From positions 62,001-126,000 of the forward strand of contig NZ_FNGF01000001.1 of the NCBI RefSeq assembly GCF_900102815.1: a stretch of 64,000 nt of DNA, read 5' to 3'. This stretch comes from Glycomyces sambucus (lineage in GTDB: Bacteria; Actinomycetota; Actinomycetes; Mycobacteriales; Micromonosporaceae). This document shows positions 1-7,210 of this stretch, one piece after another. Below the pieces are notes generated by a model. It was given only the letters and a program-made list of their open reading frames with translations. It was not told the DNA's origin and did no database searches. A program made the position numbers and the translations under genes. Each line of letters starts with the position of its first letter. Position 1 is the stretch's first letter.

Positions 1-1
1 A

Positions 2-319
2 TACAACGACGGCGGATGTGATTGGACGTACACGTACTGGGGATCCGATTTCGATGATCCATGGCCTCTCGTGCTAGAACATGCTGAACATTTCGCTCGC
101 CAATGGACCGATCTAGAGAAGGATTTTACTATTTTGATCGGCCCCAGTTGGGAAGTTGAATGCTACGAAGAGCGTTGGGCCTGTGAGCACGTGCAGGAGG
201 TTCTCGGCGGATATCTTCTCTACCCCTGGAATTGGGAAAGTGAACTCGCCACCCATCATAGCGAATGCGCTTGCTTATACGGTCTAGCGCCTCCCCACGA
301 AATACGGGACAGGCTTTAG
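2..319 (+). CDS. hypothetical protein, C-terminal part (runs off the left edge)
   Basis: The reading frame is open from the first bases of the window to a TAG at 317-319, giving at least 105 residues. The true start therefore probably lies outside, and an internal GTG at 71 is the only start-like codon seen. The product is acidic and rich in Trp, Glu, His and Cys, with WNWESELATHHSEC and a CACLYGLAPPHE segment near the C-terminus. No membrane span or family motif is recognised. The codon use is less GC-biased than the core genes on the right, as for the next gene, which fits an acquired region. Function unknown. Confidence 0.5.
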   Translation, partial: YNDGGCDWTYTYWGSDFDDPWPLVLEHAEHFARQWTDLEKDFTILIGPSWEVECYEERWACEHVQEVLGGYLLYPWNWESELATHHSECACLYGLAPPHEIRDRL

Positions 320-445
320 GCCCAGGCTCGCACCCGCCGAGCGAACCCCGTCCACCCGTGCGCGATGGCGGCTCATGCCGGTGGGGCGGTCACCACGGTC
401 TCGGAGCACTCGGCCGCGATCGCTGTGAGCGCATCGACCTCGGCA

Positions 446-1378
446 CTATCGACCGAGAGGGCACTCGATATAAAGCACACGCATCAGCGCACTTGCACTC
501 GTTGCCCTCTTGACAACTTCGCGGCCGCACCCGCCCAGAGTGTACGGCATTCTTAAATGAAGAAGACTCGATGAATCGGGTAATTCAATGAGCCTGGATC
601 GACTGCGCGGGACCGAGGAGAGCGCAATTGACCAATACCTCACAGCCGATGCCAAGCTGAATTGTGAAATCGTCGCTACCACCATGTAAACAGCAGAGAA
701 TATACCCAAGGGAATTATGCCAGTTGTAACAAGAAACTTGAGAACTCCCCAAGTGCCCGCTTGTCCCAGCAACAGCAGAATAACATTAAGCATGAGGTTG
801 ATGACCAGCCCAATAATGAATATCCACTCACTGACAAGCATGATCCCTATGAGCGGAAAAAAGAACATGAAGTGCCACGTTCTTTCTTGACTCACAAATA
901 CAGACACAAGTGAGGTAGCGGTCATGAGAATCGCAAAAAGTAGTATGATCCAGCTAAAATCCAATATCTGCGCCAGAACCCACAAGTCGATCATCGCCAG
1001 AGGATGTGATCCAAGAAGCTTCAGCTCAGCTCGTTCCCCTGCATCAAACATTCCTACGACAAAAAACAATGACGAATAGGAAGCCAATAGTAGCAAGCTA
1101 AGTGCCACGATGGCGCCAAAGGTTGAGATGGCGGCCACCGAAAGTGAAGCCCATTGATTGTCAGCTACTGCTCCTGTGAGCCTTCCCGTGAGCTTGTGTA
1201 TTTTGCGCGCGAACTTGTATACTCTTTTGCCGTTAGAATACCAAGATTCAATACCAAATATTGTCGCAATAAGGACGAGAATTGCGATGGGGAACCCGAA
1301 GCCTTCCAACACCAAAAGGAGAGTGTTGACAAAGTCAGGTATGAGGGGTTGAACCGGTTCCGGCGCATCTGCAAGCAT
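446..1378 (-). CDS. multi-pass membrane protein of unknown function
   Basis: This 310-residue protein has about six strongly hydrophobic segments, near residues 20-43, 78-108, 132-163, 170-186, 190-206 and 215-240. The FPLIGIMLVSEWIFIIGLV and LNVILLLLGQAG stretches are typical transmembrane helices. Short basic loops (GKRVYKFARKIHK, about 50-62) probably face the cytoplasm. The last 60 residues form a Ser/Arg-rich hydrophilic tail. The DNA is clearly more AT-rich than its surroundings. No transporter or enzyme signature is visible. It is convergent with the gene at the left edge and has no operon partner. The start is the first ATG after an upstream stop; no good ribosome binding site is seen. 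Confidence 0.6.
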   Translation of the reverse strand: MLADAPEPVQPLIPDFVNTLLLVLEGFGFPIAILVLIATIFGIESWYSNGKRVYKFARKIHKLTGRLTGAVADNQWASLSVAAISTFGAIVALSLLLLASYSSLFFVVGMFDAGERAELKLLGSHPLAMIDLWVLAQILDFSWIILLFAILMTATSLVSVFVSQERTWHFMFFFPLIGIMLVSEWIFIIGLVINLMLNVILLLLGQAGTWGVLKFLVTTGIIPLGIFSAVYMVVATISQFSLASAVRYWSIALSSVPRSRSRLIELPDSSSLLHLRMPYTLGGCGREVVKRATSASALMRVLYIECPLGR

Positions 1379-1789
1379 CGGATACTCTCAATCCGGAGAA
1401 AACGGTGCATTATACGACCTAGGGGATCTACCTGGACCTGAATAGGGATGAAGTCAACATCGTACGACGAAATCAGTCCGTGTGCGGAACACGCCAAGAT
1501 CTGGTTTGGTTGGACGAGCTGAACATATTGTCCCGCTTGCTGTTCGGAGTGCTGCGCCGGTTTTGAGCGACTCCGAGGAGTCAAGGTCCGCTGGACAATC
1601 CTGGACCTAGCTTCCGCGAGCACCGGCAAGGACATCCCCCGCGCCTAGACGGCGTTCGCGGACCGAGGGTCTGCGGTGCGCCGTGCGATGGCGGTTCGGC
1701 CGCGATGGCAAGCGGCCCAGTCGAACCGATACGGCCAGGCGATGCTCTGGCCCTTCCCGCGTGCCGCCCGCATCCCTGCGAGCGACACG
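1379..1789. other. intergenic stretch with no supported gene
   Basis: Open frames here are short, lack ribosome binding sites and have no protein-like composition on either strand. No tRNA, strong hairpin or repeat is seen. Confidence 0.5.
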
Positions 1790-1918
1790 TCATCGGTCGC
1801 GCTTGCGGCGCCGCCGCGACCCGCCGCCCGCGCGGTAGGCCATCACCGTGAAGGCGATGACGACGAACGCAAGGGCGAGCAGTGCGACGGGTGTGTTGAT
1901 ATCGCCGGATCGGGACAT
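1790..1918 (-). CDS. small single-pass membrane protein (42 aa)
   Basis: This short frame starts with ATG at 1918, preceded by AAGGAG six bases upstream, and ends with TGA at 1790. It encodes a polar N-terminus (MSRSGDINTP), one hydrophobic helix (VALLALAFVVIAFTVMAY) and a strongly basic tail (SRRRRKRDR). The layout is a single membrane anchor with a positively charged cytoplasmic end. The 49-residue protein at 10255 has the same design. The coding call rests on the ribosome binding site, start codon and helix-plus-basic-tail pattern. Function unknown. Confidence 0.6.
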   Translation of the reverse strand: MSRSGDINTPVALLALAFVVIAFTVMAYRAGGGSRRRRKRDR

Positions 1919-2162
1919 CGAGGCTCCTTGGTTTCCGCTGCCGTTCATCCACATTCGTCGAGGCCGCAGCCGGGGTCCTTGCAGTCGCGATCGTACGATC
2001 GGGCTTCCACAAGGCTGATGTTCGGCGGGCGGTCTGGACGGGCCGCTTCGAGGCCGGAGGGCTCAGCGCCAAACGGTGCCGCGGCGGTCGTACTCCATGA
2101 ACTGCTCGCCTAGGCTGCGAGGACGGTATACGCAAGCATCCGAATCCATGCGGGAGGAAAGT

Positions 2163-2606
2163 GTGACGGGCACGCTCACCATTGAAACGCTCACCTCGGC
2201 GACCGAGCAGGAGGTCGAGGCGCTCGCGCGCCTCATTCCGCAATTGTCGACGAGCGCGAAGGCCATCGACCAGGTCGCCGTCGCTCGCCTCATCGACCAC
2301 GAAGCGACCACTGTCCTCCTCGCCCGCCTCGATGGCCGGATCGTCGGCACACTGACACTGGCGACGCTGCCGCTGCTGACCGGCTTTCGCGCCCGCATCG
2401 AGGACGTCGTGGTTGACGCGGCCGCACGCGGCCTCGGCGTCGCGCGGGCGCTGACCGACCGAGCAGTCGCGATCGCGGCCGAACAACTGTGCCGCACCGT
2501 CGACCTGACCTCACGGCCTTCCCGCGAAGCGGCGAACCGCCTGTACGAGAAGGCCGGATTCGAACGACGGGACTCAATCGTCTACCGGCGCACACTCGAA
2601 CCGTGA
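2163..2606 (+). CDS. GNAT-family N-acetyltransferase
   Basis: This is a 147-residue acetyltransferase of the Gcn5 fold, expected to move an acetyl group from acetyl-CoA to an unidentified amine. Strand beta-4 and the acetyl-CoA loop appear in IEDVVVDAAARGLGVARAL, matching the family V-x-x-x-x-R/Q-x-x-G-x-G/A pattern. The C-terminal RPSREAANRLYEKAGFERRD is the usual N-x-x-x-x-x-Y-x-x-x-G-F motif. The start chosen is GTG at 2163 because GGAGGA lies about six bases upstream. An ATG at 2148 in the same frame has no such site. It stands alone, with no partner that would reveal the substrate. Confidence 0.8.
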   Translation: MTGTLTIETLTSATEQEVEALARLIPQLSTSAKAIDQVAVARLIDHEATTVLLARLDGRIVGTLTLATLPLLTGFRARIEDVVVDAAARGLGVARALTDRAVAIAAEQLCRTVDLTSRPSREAANRLYEKAGFERRDSIVYRRTLEP

Positions 2607-2712
2607 CTCCGATCCCGGCCACGGTCATGCAAGTGGCGGTGCGGATTTTCCTCAACCTGGTCAGCATGCCAGATCCGGCGCATACCGTCTCGGGCACGGA
2701 CGGACGGTCGCA

Positions 2713-2955
2713 ATGGCGTCAGCGGCAGCGGCGTGGGTGGAGGTGGGCGAGCGCCGTGTCATGATCCCGCACCACGATCGGATCCTGTTCCCCGGCGAGG
2801 GCGTCACCAGAGCCGACCTCGTCGCGCACTTCGGGAGCGTCGCGATGGCCGCCGGAACGGTCGCTTCGCCCCTCGCGGACTCCTCTCGTACCCGCCTGGT
2901 TCGACCCGGAGACCTGTCACCGGATCTCAACGCCGCCCTCTGGTTTCGTGATTGA
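2713..2955 (+). pseudogene. remnant of a LigD-type polymerase/primase domain
   Basis: The frame encodes about 45 residues resembling the start of the LigD polymerase domain of bacterial end-joining: VEVGERRVMIPHHDRILFPG followed by EGVTRADLVAHF. This corresponds to the family pattern VEV-G-R-x-(V/L)-x-N-x-(D/E)-K-(V/I)-LFP-x-x-G-x-T-K-x-D-L. The similarity fades after residue 45 and the frame stops at 80 residues, against roughly 290 for a complete domain. No catalytic residues are present. A truncated gene relic is the best reading. The match is from memory of the family pattern, so confidence is moderate. Confidence 0.45.
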
Positions 2956-3105
2956 GTTCTCGCTCCACCTGTTGCAGATGAGTTGGCTCCAGGGGTGTTC
3001 GGCGAGGATTCGTTCAAATGGGATCTGGCCCCACCTGGTGCCTTGTGGGAGGATCAGGGTGATCCGTGTGGTGAGGAGGCGAGACCATCATTGGTCGATT
3101 CCCGT

Positions 3106-3744
3106 TCATGGCGGGCTGATCCACACCTGCATGGCGGCGGCCGCTGCGAACTTGATCGCCGAGGCCAGCAGTGCCTGCTGCGGTTCGGTGAGCTGCCCAG
3201 GCAGGGACCGTTCCGGATTCGGTTTGGCACGCCAGGAGGGCTTGCCGCCGACGGAAGCGACCAGGACGTCTTCGCGAAGGTCGCCGCAGATCCAGATCAC
3301 CCCGATGCCGTCGGTAATGTTTCTCCATCCAGCTGTGGGCAGCGGATCGATGTTCTTGAAGGTCTGGATGATGTTCTGCTCGGGGTCGAGAATGTGGAAT
3401 TCGCTGCGGTTGTCCATGCGGCACGGCCATGCCTGCCATGGGTACTGCCGCATGAGATCGTCAACGCGAGACTCACCGCTGTCGGCCATATGCATGAAGC
3501 TCGCGACGATGACAGTGAGGACGGACAGGGTGCAGGTGATGCCGTACACCACGTCCGCCCAGTCGGCTCGGTCCGCGAAGTTCCACACTGCAATGCCACC
3601 GAAGAGGAAGCACGCGGCAGCAGCCCACGTGGTGCCTTGCACCCACGTTGGCACCGTCTTGGTCTTCGGGCCCGGCCGTGCCGTGGCAGGGAACTGCGCG
3701 GCATGCTGTCTCGAGACCCAGTAATCGAACTGGTGGGCTTTCAT
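3106..3744 (-). CDS. hypothetical membrane protein with two helices
   Basis: The 212-residue product has two adjacent hydrophobic helices, about residues 35-57 and 61-85, after a short cytoplasmic-looking N-terminus (MKAHQFDYWVSRQHAA). A soluble region of about 125 residues follows. It contains WPCRMDNRSEFHILDPEQN and GWRNITDGIGVIWICGDL, predicted mostly beta, and ends in an Ala-rich segment. No family is recognised. It is isolated, with a non-coding stretch upstream. An unconvincing frame upstream on the same strand (about 3750-3930, ending in another frame) could mean the 5' region was disturbed. Confidence 0.5.
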   Translation of the reverse strand: MKAHQFDYWVSRQHAAQFPATARPGPKTKTVPTWVQGTTWAAAACFLFGGIAVWNFADRADWADVVYGITCTLSVLTVIVASFMHMADSGESRVDDLMRQYPWQAWPCRMDNRSEFHILDPEQNIIQTFKNIDPLPTAGWRNITDGIGVIWICGDLREDVLVASVGGKPSWRAKPNPERSLPGQLTEPQQALLASAIKFAAAAAMQVWISPP

Positions 3745-4233
3745 CCGGGCTCCAACGCGCAGGGGTGACCCTCAACGATACGGAGACAGCGCCACCAGCC
3801 GCCAGGCACGCGGCCTCGATCATCCCCACCGGGAAGTACAACGCTTGCCGGCGCCCCTTCTCCTTCAGCTCGGCCCGCACTACGGCACCCCCATCAGACC
3901 GGGAGACCTGGTTAGGGTCTCGGTATGCCCCCGCTTCGCTCAAGGCACCCCTCGATGACCGCTGACCAGGACGCACGCTACGCCCTCCGGCACCCCAGGT
4001 GGTAGGGCGGGGCCAGCCTGCCCCAGGCCAACCCCGCGTTTCCCCCGAGAAGAAAGTCCGTGCGCAGCCCTGCGGCCGCTGGTGCCAGTTCGAGGATGGC
4101 TCGACGGCGTGGTGCACCGAGCGCCTGGAGCGCCCGTCCGCTGTCGAGGCTCATGCGGCAATGCGCCGGCATCTCGGAGCGGGGCCGGGCGCCCCGCTCC
4201 AGGGGTGCGTTCCGTGAGCTCGGTGCTCGTCCA
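3745..4233. other. intergenic stretch with no supported gene
   Basis: A minus-strand frame around 3750-3870 (with ALYFPVGMIEAACLAAGG) looks faintly protein-like. It runs into the next gene in a different frame and has no ribosome binding site. Nothing else is seen here. Confidence 0.4.
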
Positions 4234-5664
4234 TCAGCCCACCGGCGCCGTGCTCGGTTCCGTGTCTGCTTCGTCGTTCTTCGGTGCCGCGTTCCGGTAC
4301 TGCCGGGCGAGGAAGCGGTACTGCGGGGTGAGCAGGGCGGCGACGGCGAGCAGGACGAGCGCGAAACCGGCGAAGGTGAGGATGAGCGCGATGCCGCGCG
4401 AGTCGCCCGTGCCCAGGAGCCACGACCATTCGCGCTGTCCTGCCTCGGTGCGCAGATGCGGGATGATCCAGAGTTCCGCGATGGGCGCGATCATGAGCGC
4501 GGTGATCGGTGCCGCCGCGGCCTCGAAGGTGTTCGCGAACCCGAACACGCGCCCCTGCTTCTCGTAGGGGACGACCCGCTGGACGACGGTCTGCTCCGCG
4601 GCCTCCACGGCCGGCATGAGCGCCATCGTCAGCCAGATGCCGGCGACGAACAGCCAGCCCCATTGCCGGATCGTGAAGAGCATCCCGATCACACCGATCG
4701 CGCCGGCGACGAGGAGCATCGTTCGGATCGGGTTCTGCCCCAGGCCCTTGGCGGCGATGAGTCCGCCGCCGACGAACAGCCCCGTCGACGCGACGGCGAA
4801 CCACACGCCCCATTGCTGCACACCGAACAGGTCGATGCCGTAGGGGTCCATCAGCGCCATCGAGACCCCGCCGAACAAGTTGTTCAGGGTCGTGAACAGC
4901 ACCAGCGCGAGCAGGCCGGGCACGGCGAGGACGGCGAGCCATCCGCCCTTGACGTCGACCCACTTCGACTGCTGCTCGGTGTGGTCGACGTTCCGCTCGG
5001 GGATGTGCAGACCGAGCAGGTGCAGCAGCGTGAGTGCGAGGGCCGCCAGGCCGATCACGAGGGTCCATCCCATGCCGAGGAAGCCGATCGCGAGTCCGCT
5101 GAGCACACTGGTCACCAGCATGGCGAGGCCCTGCACCGCGCCGACGAGGCCGTTGGCGTTCGCGTGGCGCTCATCGGGTACCAGCAGGGTGACGGTGGTG
5201 GAGAGCGCGATGCCGCGCAGTTGCTCGACCACCGCTCCGGCGAGCATGACGACCGCGAAGATCCAGAACCACGGCAGGCTCAGGTCGGCGACGGCGTCCT
5301 CGCCGACGGCGAAGAAGAACCCGGTGTCGAGGACGAACACGACGAGGGTGGCGAGGGTCGCCCACACCATCACCGACTTCTTGCGGAAGCGGTCGACCAG
5401 TGTCCCGAAGAACATGCTGAACAGCGAGGCGAACAGCATGTACGCGGCGCCGATCACACCGGTGGCGATCACGTTGCGCGTCTCGGCGTAGATCCAGAAC
5501 GTCAGCGCGAACCACAGGAAACTGGTCGTCACATTGGCGACGGCGGTATTGACGAGGACCTGCACGAAGATGCGGAATCCGTTCGGCGGCACCTGGACGC
5601 CCTGCGAGGACCCCGGAGGCGCCGGCTCGGCGGCGCCTCCGGGTGAGGGAAGGGGCTCATTCAT
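4234..5664 (-). CDS. MFS exporter (DHA3/macrolide-efflux type)
   Basis: The 476-residue product has twelve predicted membrane helices and belongs to the MFS_3 (MefA/EntS-like) branch of proton-driven exporters. The conserved loop after helix 2 reads GTLVDRFRKKSVMVW, the family A-like motif G-x-L-x-D-R-x-x-R-K. The VPDERHANANGLVGAVQ segment is the typical MFS_3 signature region between helices 4 and 5. It begins 15 bases after the SRPBCC gene and is third in an operon led by an ArsR-VOC regulator. Export of a toxic compound sensed by that regulator is inferred; the substrate is not known. Confidence 0.85.
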   Translation of the reverse strand: MNEPLPSPGGAAEPAPPGSSQGVQVPPNGFRIFVQVLVNTAVANVTTSFLWFALTFWIYAETRNVIATGVIGAAYMLFASLFSMFFGTLVDRFRKKSVMVWATLATLVVFVLDTGFFFAVGEDAVADLSLPWFWIFAVVMLAGAVVEQLRGIALSTTVTLLVPDERHANANGLVGAVQGLAMLVTSVLSGLAIGFLGMGWTLVIGLAALALTLLHLLGLHIPERNVDHTEQQSKWVDVKGGWLAVLAVPGLLALVLFTTLNNLFGGVSMALMDPYGIDLFGVQQWGVWFAVASTGLFVGGGLIAAKGLGQNPIRTMLLVAGAIGVIGMLFTIRQWGWLFVAGIWLTMALMPAVEAAEQTVVQRVVPYEKQGRVFGFANTFEAAAAPITALMIAPIAELWIIPHLRTEAGQREWSWLLGTGDSRGIALILTFAGFALVLLAVAALLTPQYRFLARQYRNAAPKNDEADTEPSTAPVG

Positions 5665-5679
5665 GCGGGATGCTCCGAT

Positions 5680-6276
5680 CTAGCGGGACTCGGCGTACTC
5701 GGCTTCGGCCTTGGCCCATTCGGCGGCGCGGAGCTTGGCGAGGCGGACCTCCTCGGCCTCGTCGAACTCGTACCACTCCATGCTCGGCCGGTCAGGAAGG
5801 ACGCCGCGCAGGTACTCGCCGAGGAAGTGCAGCGGGCCCTCCCAGCCGATCGCGGGACTGAACTTGTCGCCGGACAGGTCGGTGTGGAAGACGTCGGCGA
5901 TGGAGGCGTGCTCCAGTTCCAGCCAGGTCGCGTCGTCCCCGTCGGAGGTCAGCCGGACCTCGACCTGGTCGGCCTCGGTGCGGTCCGGCGGAATCCACTC
6001 CAGCCGGAGCAGGTTCGGGGCGTCGCAGGCGAGGATCCTCCCGCTGGCCTGGCCCTCGAACGCGTAGTCGCCGCCCTCGCGGAAGTCGCCGCTGACGGGC
6101 AGGAAGAAGCGGTCGATGCGATCGGGTGTGGTGACGGCGGCCCAGACGTCCTGGACCGGTGCGTCGAGATGGCGGCGGAGTACGACGGCGTGGGCGGGCC
6201 CGTCGCCGATCTTGCGGTTCGTGACGCGGCGCTCCACCAGCGGGATGCTCGCGTCCTGTGCTGCGATGTCGGACAT
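5680..6276 (-). CDS. SRPBCC (AHSA1/START-like) domain protein
   Basis: The 198-residue protein has an AHSA1-type ligand-binding fold at about residues 15-150. VLRRHLDAPVQDVWAAVT is followed by TPDRIDRFFLPVSGDFREGG, and later LLRLEWIPPD gives the usual beta-strand order of the family. The C-terminal 40 residues are a charged helix (FDEAEEVRLAKLRAAEWAKA). The start at 6276 has AAGGAG seven bases upstream and lies two bases from the stop of the ArsR-VOC gene, so the two are probably co-translated. ArsR regulators are often encoded beside SRPBCC proteins, and both probably answer the same hydrophobic ligand (inference). Confidence 0.85.
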   Translation of the reverse strand: MSDIAAQDASIPLVERRVTNRKIGDGPAHAVVLRRHLDAPVQDVWAAVTTPDRIDRFFLPVSGDFREGGDYAFEGQASGRILACDAPNLLRLEWIPPDRTEADQVEVRLTSDGDDATWLELEHASIADVFHTDLSGDKFSPAIGWEGPLHFLGEYLRGVLPDRPSMEWYEFDEAEEVRLAKLRAAEWAKAEAEYAESR

Positions 6277-6277
6277 G

Positions 6278-7033
6278 TCAGTTCTCCTTCTTCTCTTCGT
6301 TGGTTTCGCCGGCCGATTGGCCGGCGTGATGGTGCATTTGGATCAGGTTGCCGCAGGTGTCGTCGAACACCGCGGTGGTCGTCTCGCCCATGGCGGTAGG
6401 GGGCTGGATGAAGTGGACGCCGAGGTCGTGGAGGCGCCGGTATTCGGCGTCGACGTCGTCGACGGCGAAGGAGGTGAACGGCGTGCCTTCGGCGGTCAGC
6501 GCGTCCCGGAACTGCCGTACGGCGGGATGGCTGGTCGGTTCGAGGACGAGCTCGATGCCGTCGGGGTCCAGGGGGGAGACGACGGTGACCCATCGGCAGT
6601 CGCCGACCGGGACGTCGTGCTTGGTGATGAAGCCCAGCACCTCGGTGTAGAACCGCAGCCCGTGCTCCTGGTCGTCGACGAACAGGCTGACCCAGGTGAC
6701 CTTCATGCCCATCCGCGCCGTCCCGGTGGCCGGGGCGGTGGTGCGGGCGGGTGCCGGTGCGGTGCGCTCGGCAAGCCAGCGCTCCACGACCGGTGTCAGG
6801 GGCGCGGTGTCGAGGAAGAGGAGTTTGTACCGCCCCTTGCGCTCCGAGCGCACCAGTCCGGCCGCTTCCAGCACGCCGAGGTGCTGCGAGACGGCCTGCC
6901 GCGAGGAGGTCGACCCGTGGTTGGTCGCGAGCCGCGCGCAGAGCTCGAACAGCGACTGCCCGTCGCGTTGGCGCAGCTCATCGACGATCGCCCGCCGCGT
7001 CGGGTCGGAGAGCGCCTTGAAGACATCCGTCAT
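6278..7033 (-). CDS. ArsR-family regulator fused to a VOC/glyoxalase domain
   Basis: This 251-residue protein has two parts. Residues 1-95 are an ArsR winged helix: MTDVFKALSDPTRRAIVDEL, recognition helix SSRQAVSQHLGVLEAAGLV, then RSERKGRYKLLFLDTAPL. After an Ala/Pro/Thr linker, residues 108-240 form a vicinal-oxygen-chelate domain with MKVTWVSLFVDDQEHGLRFY, the EV-G-F motif and FDDTCGNLIQMHHH. No Cys metal-sensing pair of the ArsR/SmtB metalloregulators is visible, so an organic ligand bound by the VOC domain is more likely. The ATG at 7033 is preferred over an in-frame TTG at 7051, because the promoter places transcription at or just before this ATG. It heads an operon with the SRPBCC and MFS genes. 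Confidence 0.85.
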   Translation of the reverse strand: MTDVFKALSDPTRRAIVDELRQRDGQSLFELCARLATNHGSTSSRQAVSQHLGVLEAAGLVRSERKGRYKLLFLDTAPLTPVVERWLAERTAPAPARTTAPATGTARMGMKVTWVSLFVDDQEHGLRFYTEVLGFITKHDVPVGDCRWVTVVSPLDPDGIELVLEPTSHPAVRQFRDALTAEGTPFTSFAVDDVDAEYRRLHDLGVHFIQPPTAMGETTTAVFDDTCGNLIQMHHHAGQSAGETNEEKKEN

Positions 7034-7040
7034 GCCGGCG

Positions 7041-7088
7041 ACTATAGGCAAGTGAATGCTTGCATGTCAAGCGCAAGTCGTTACTTGC
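7041..7088 (-). promoter_or_regulatory. promoter and probable operator of the ArsR-VOC operon
   Basis: Read on the minus strand, TTGACA (7065-7070) and TATAGT (7041-7046) are 18 bases apart, a near-ideal sigma-A promoter. The -10 ends seven bases before the ATG at 7033, so the transcript is probably leaderless. Inverted repeats overlap or adjoin it: GCAAGT-cgtt-ACTTGC at 7073-7088, CTTG-N5-CAAG across the -35, and CAAG-N6-CTTG in the spacer. The ACTTGC half site recurs, suggesting repeated ArsR binding sites and autorepression. Confidence 0.75.
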
Positions 7089-7210
7089 ATGAGAATAGCG
7101 CGGTGACCAGTGGCGCGCGACACAGATGGGCGTTCCGACCGGTCACCGCGCACGACCGAACGGGCCGCCCGCACGGAACGCCCGCTCCACCTGCACGAAC
7201 CGGCCGATGG

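Noticed and set aside
4060-5646. A 528-residue plus-strand frame opposite the MFS exporter
   Set aside because: Glu/Arg/His-rich composition typical of the antisense of a high-GC gene; the minus-strand exporter has clear helices and motifs.
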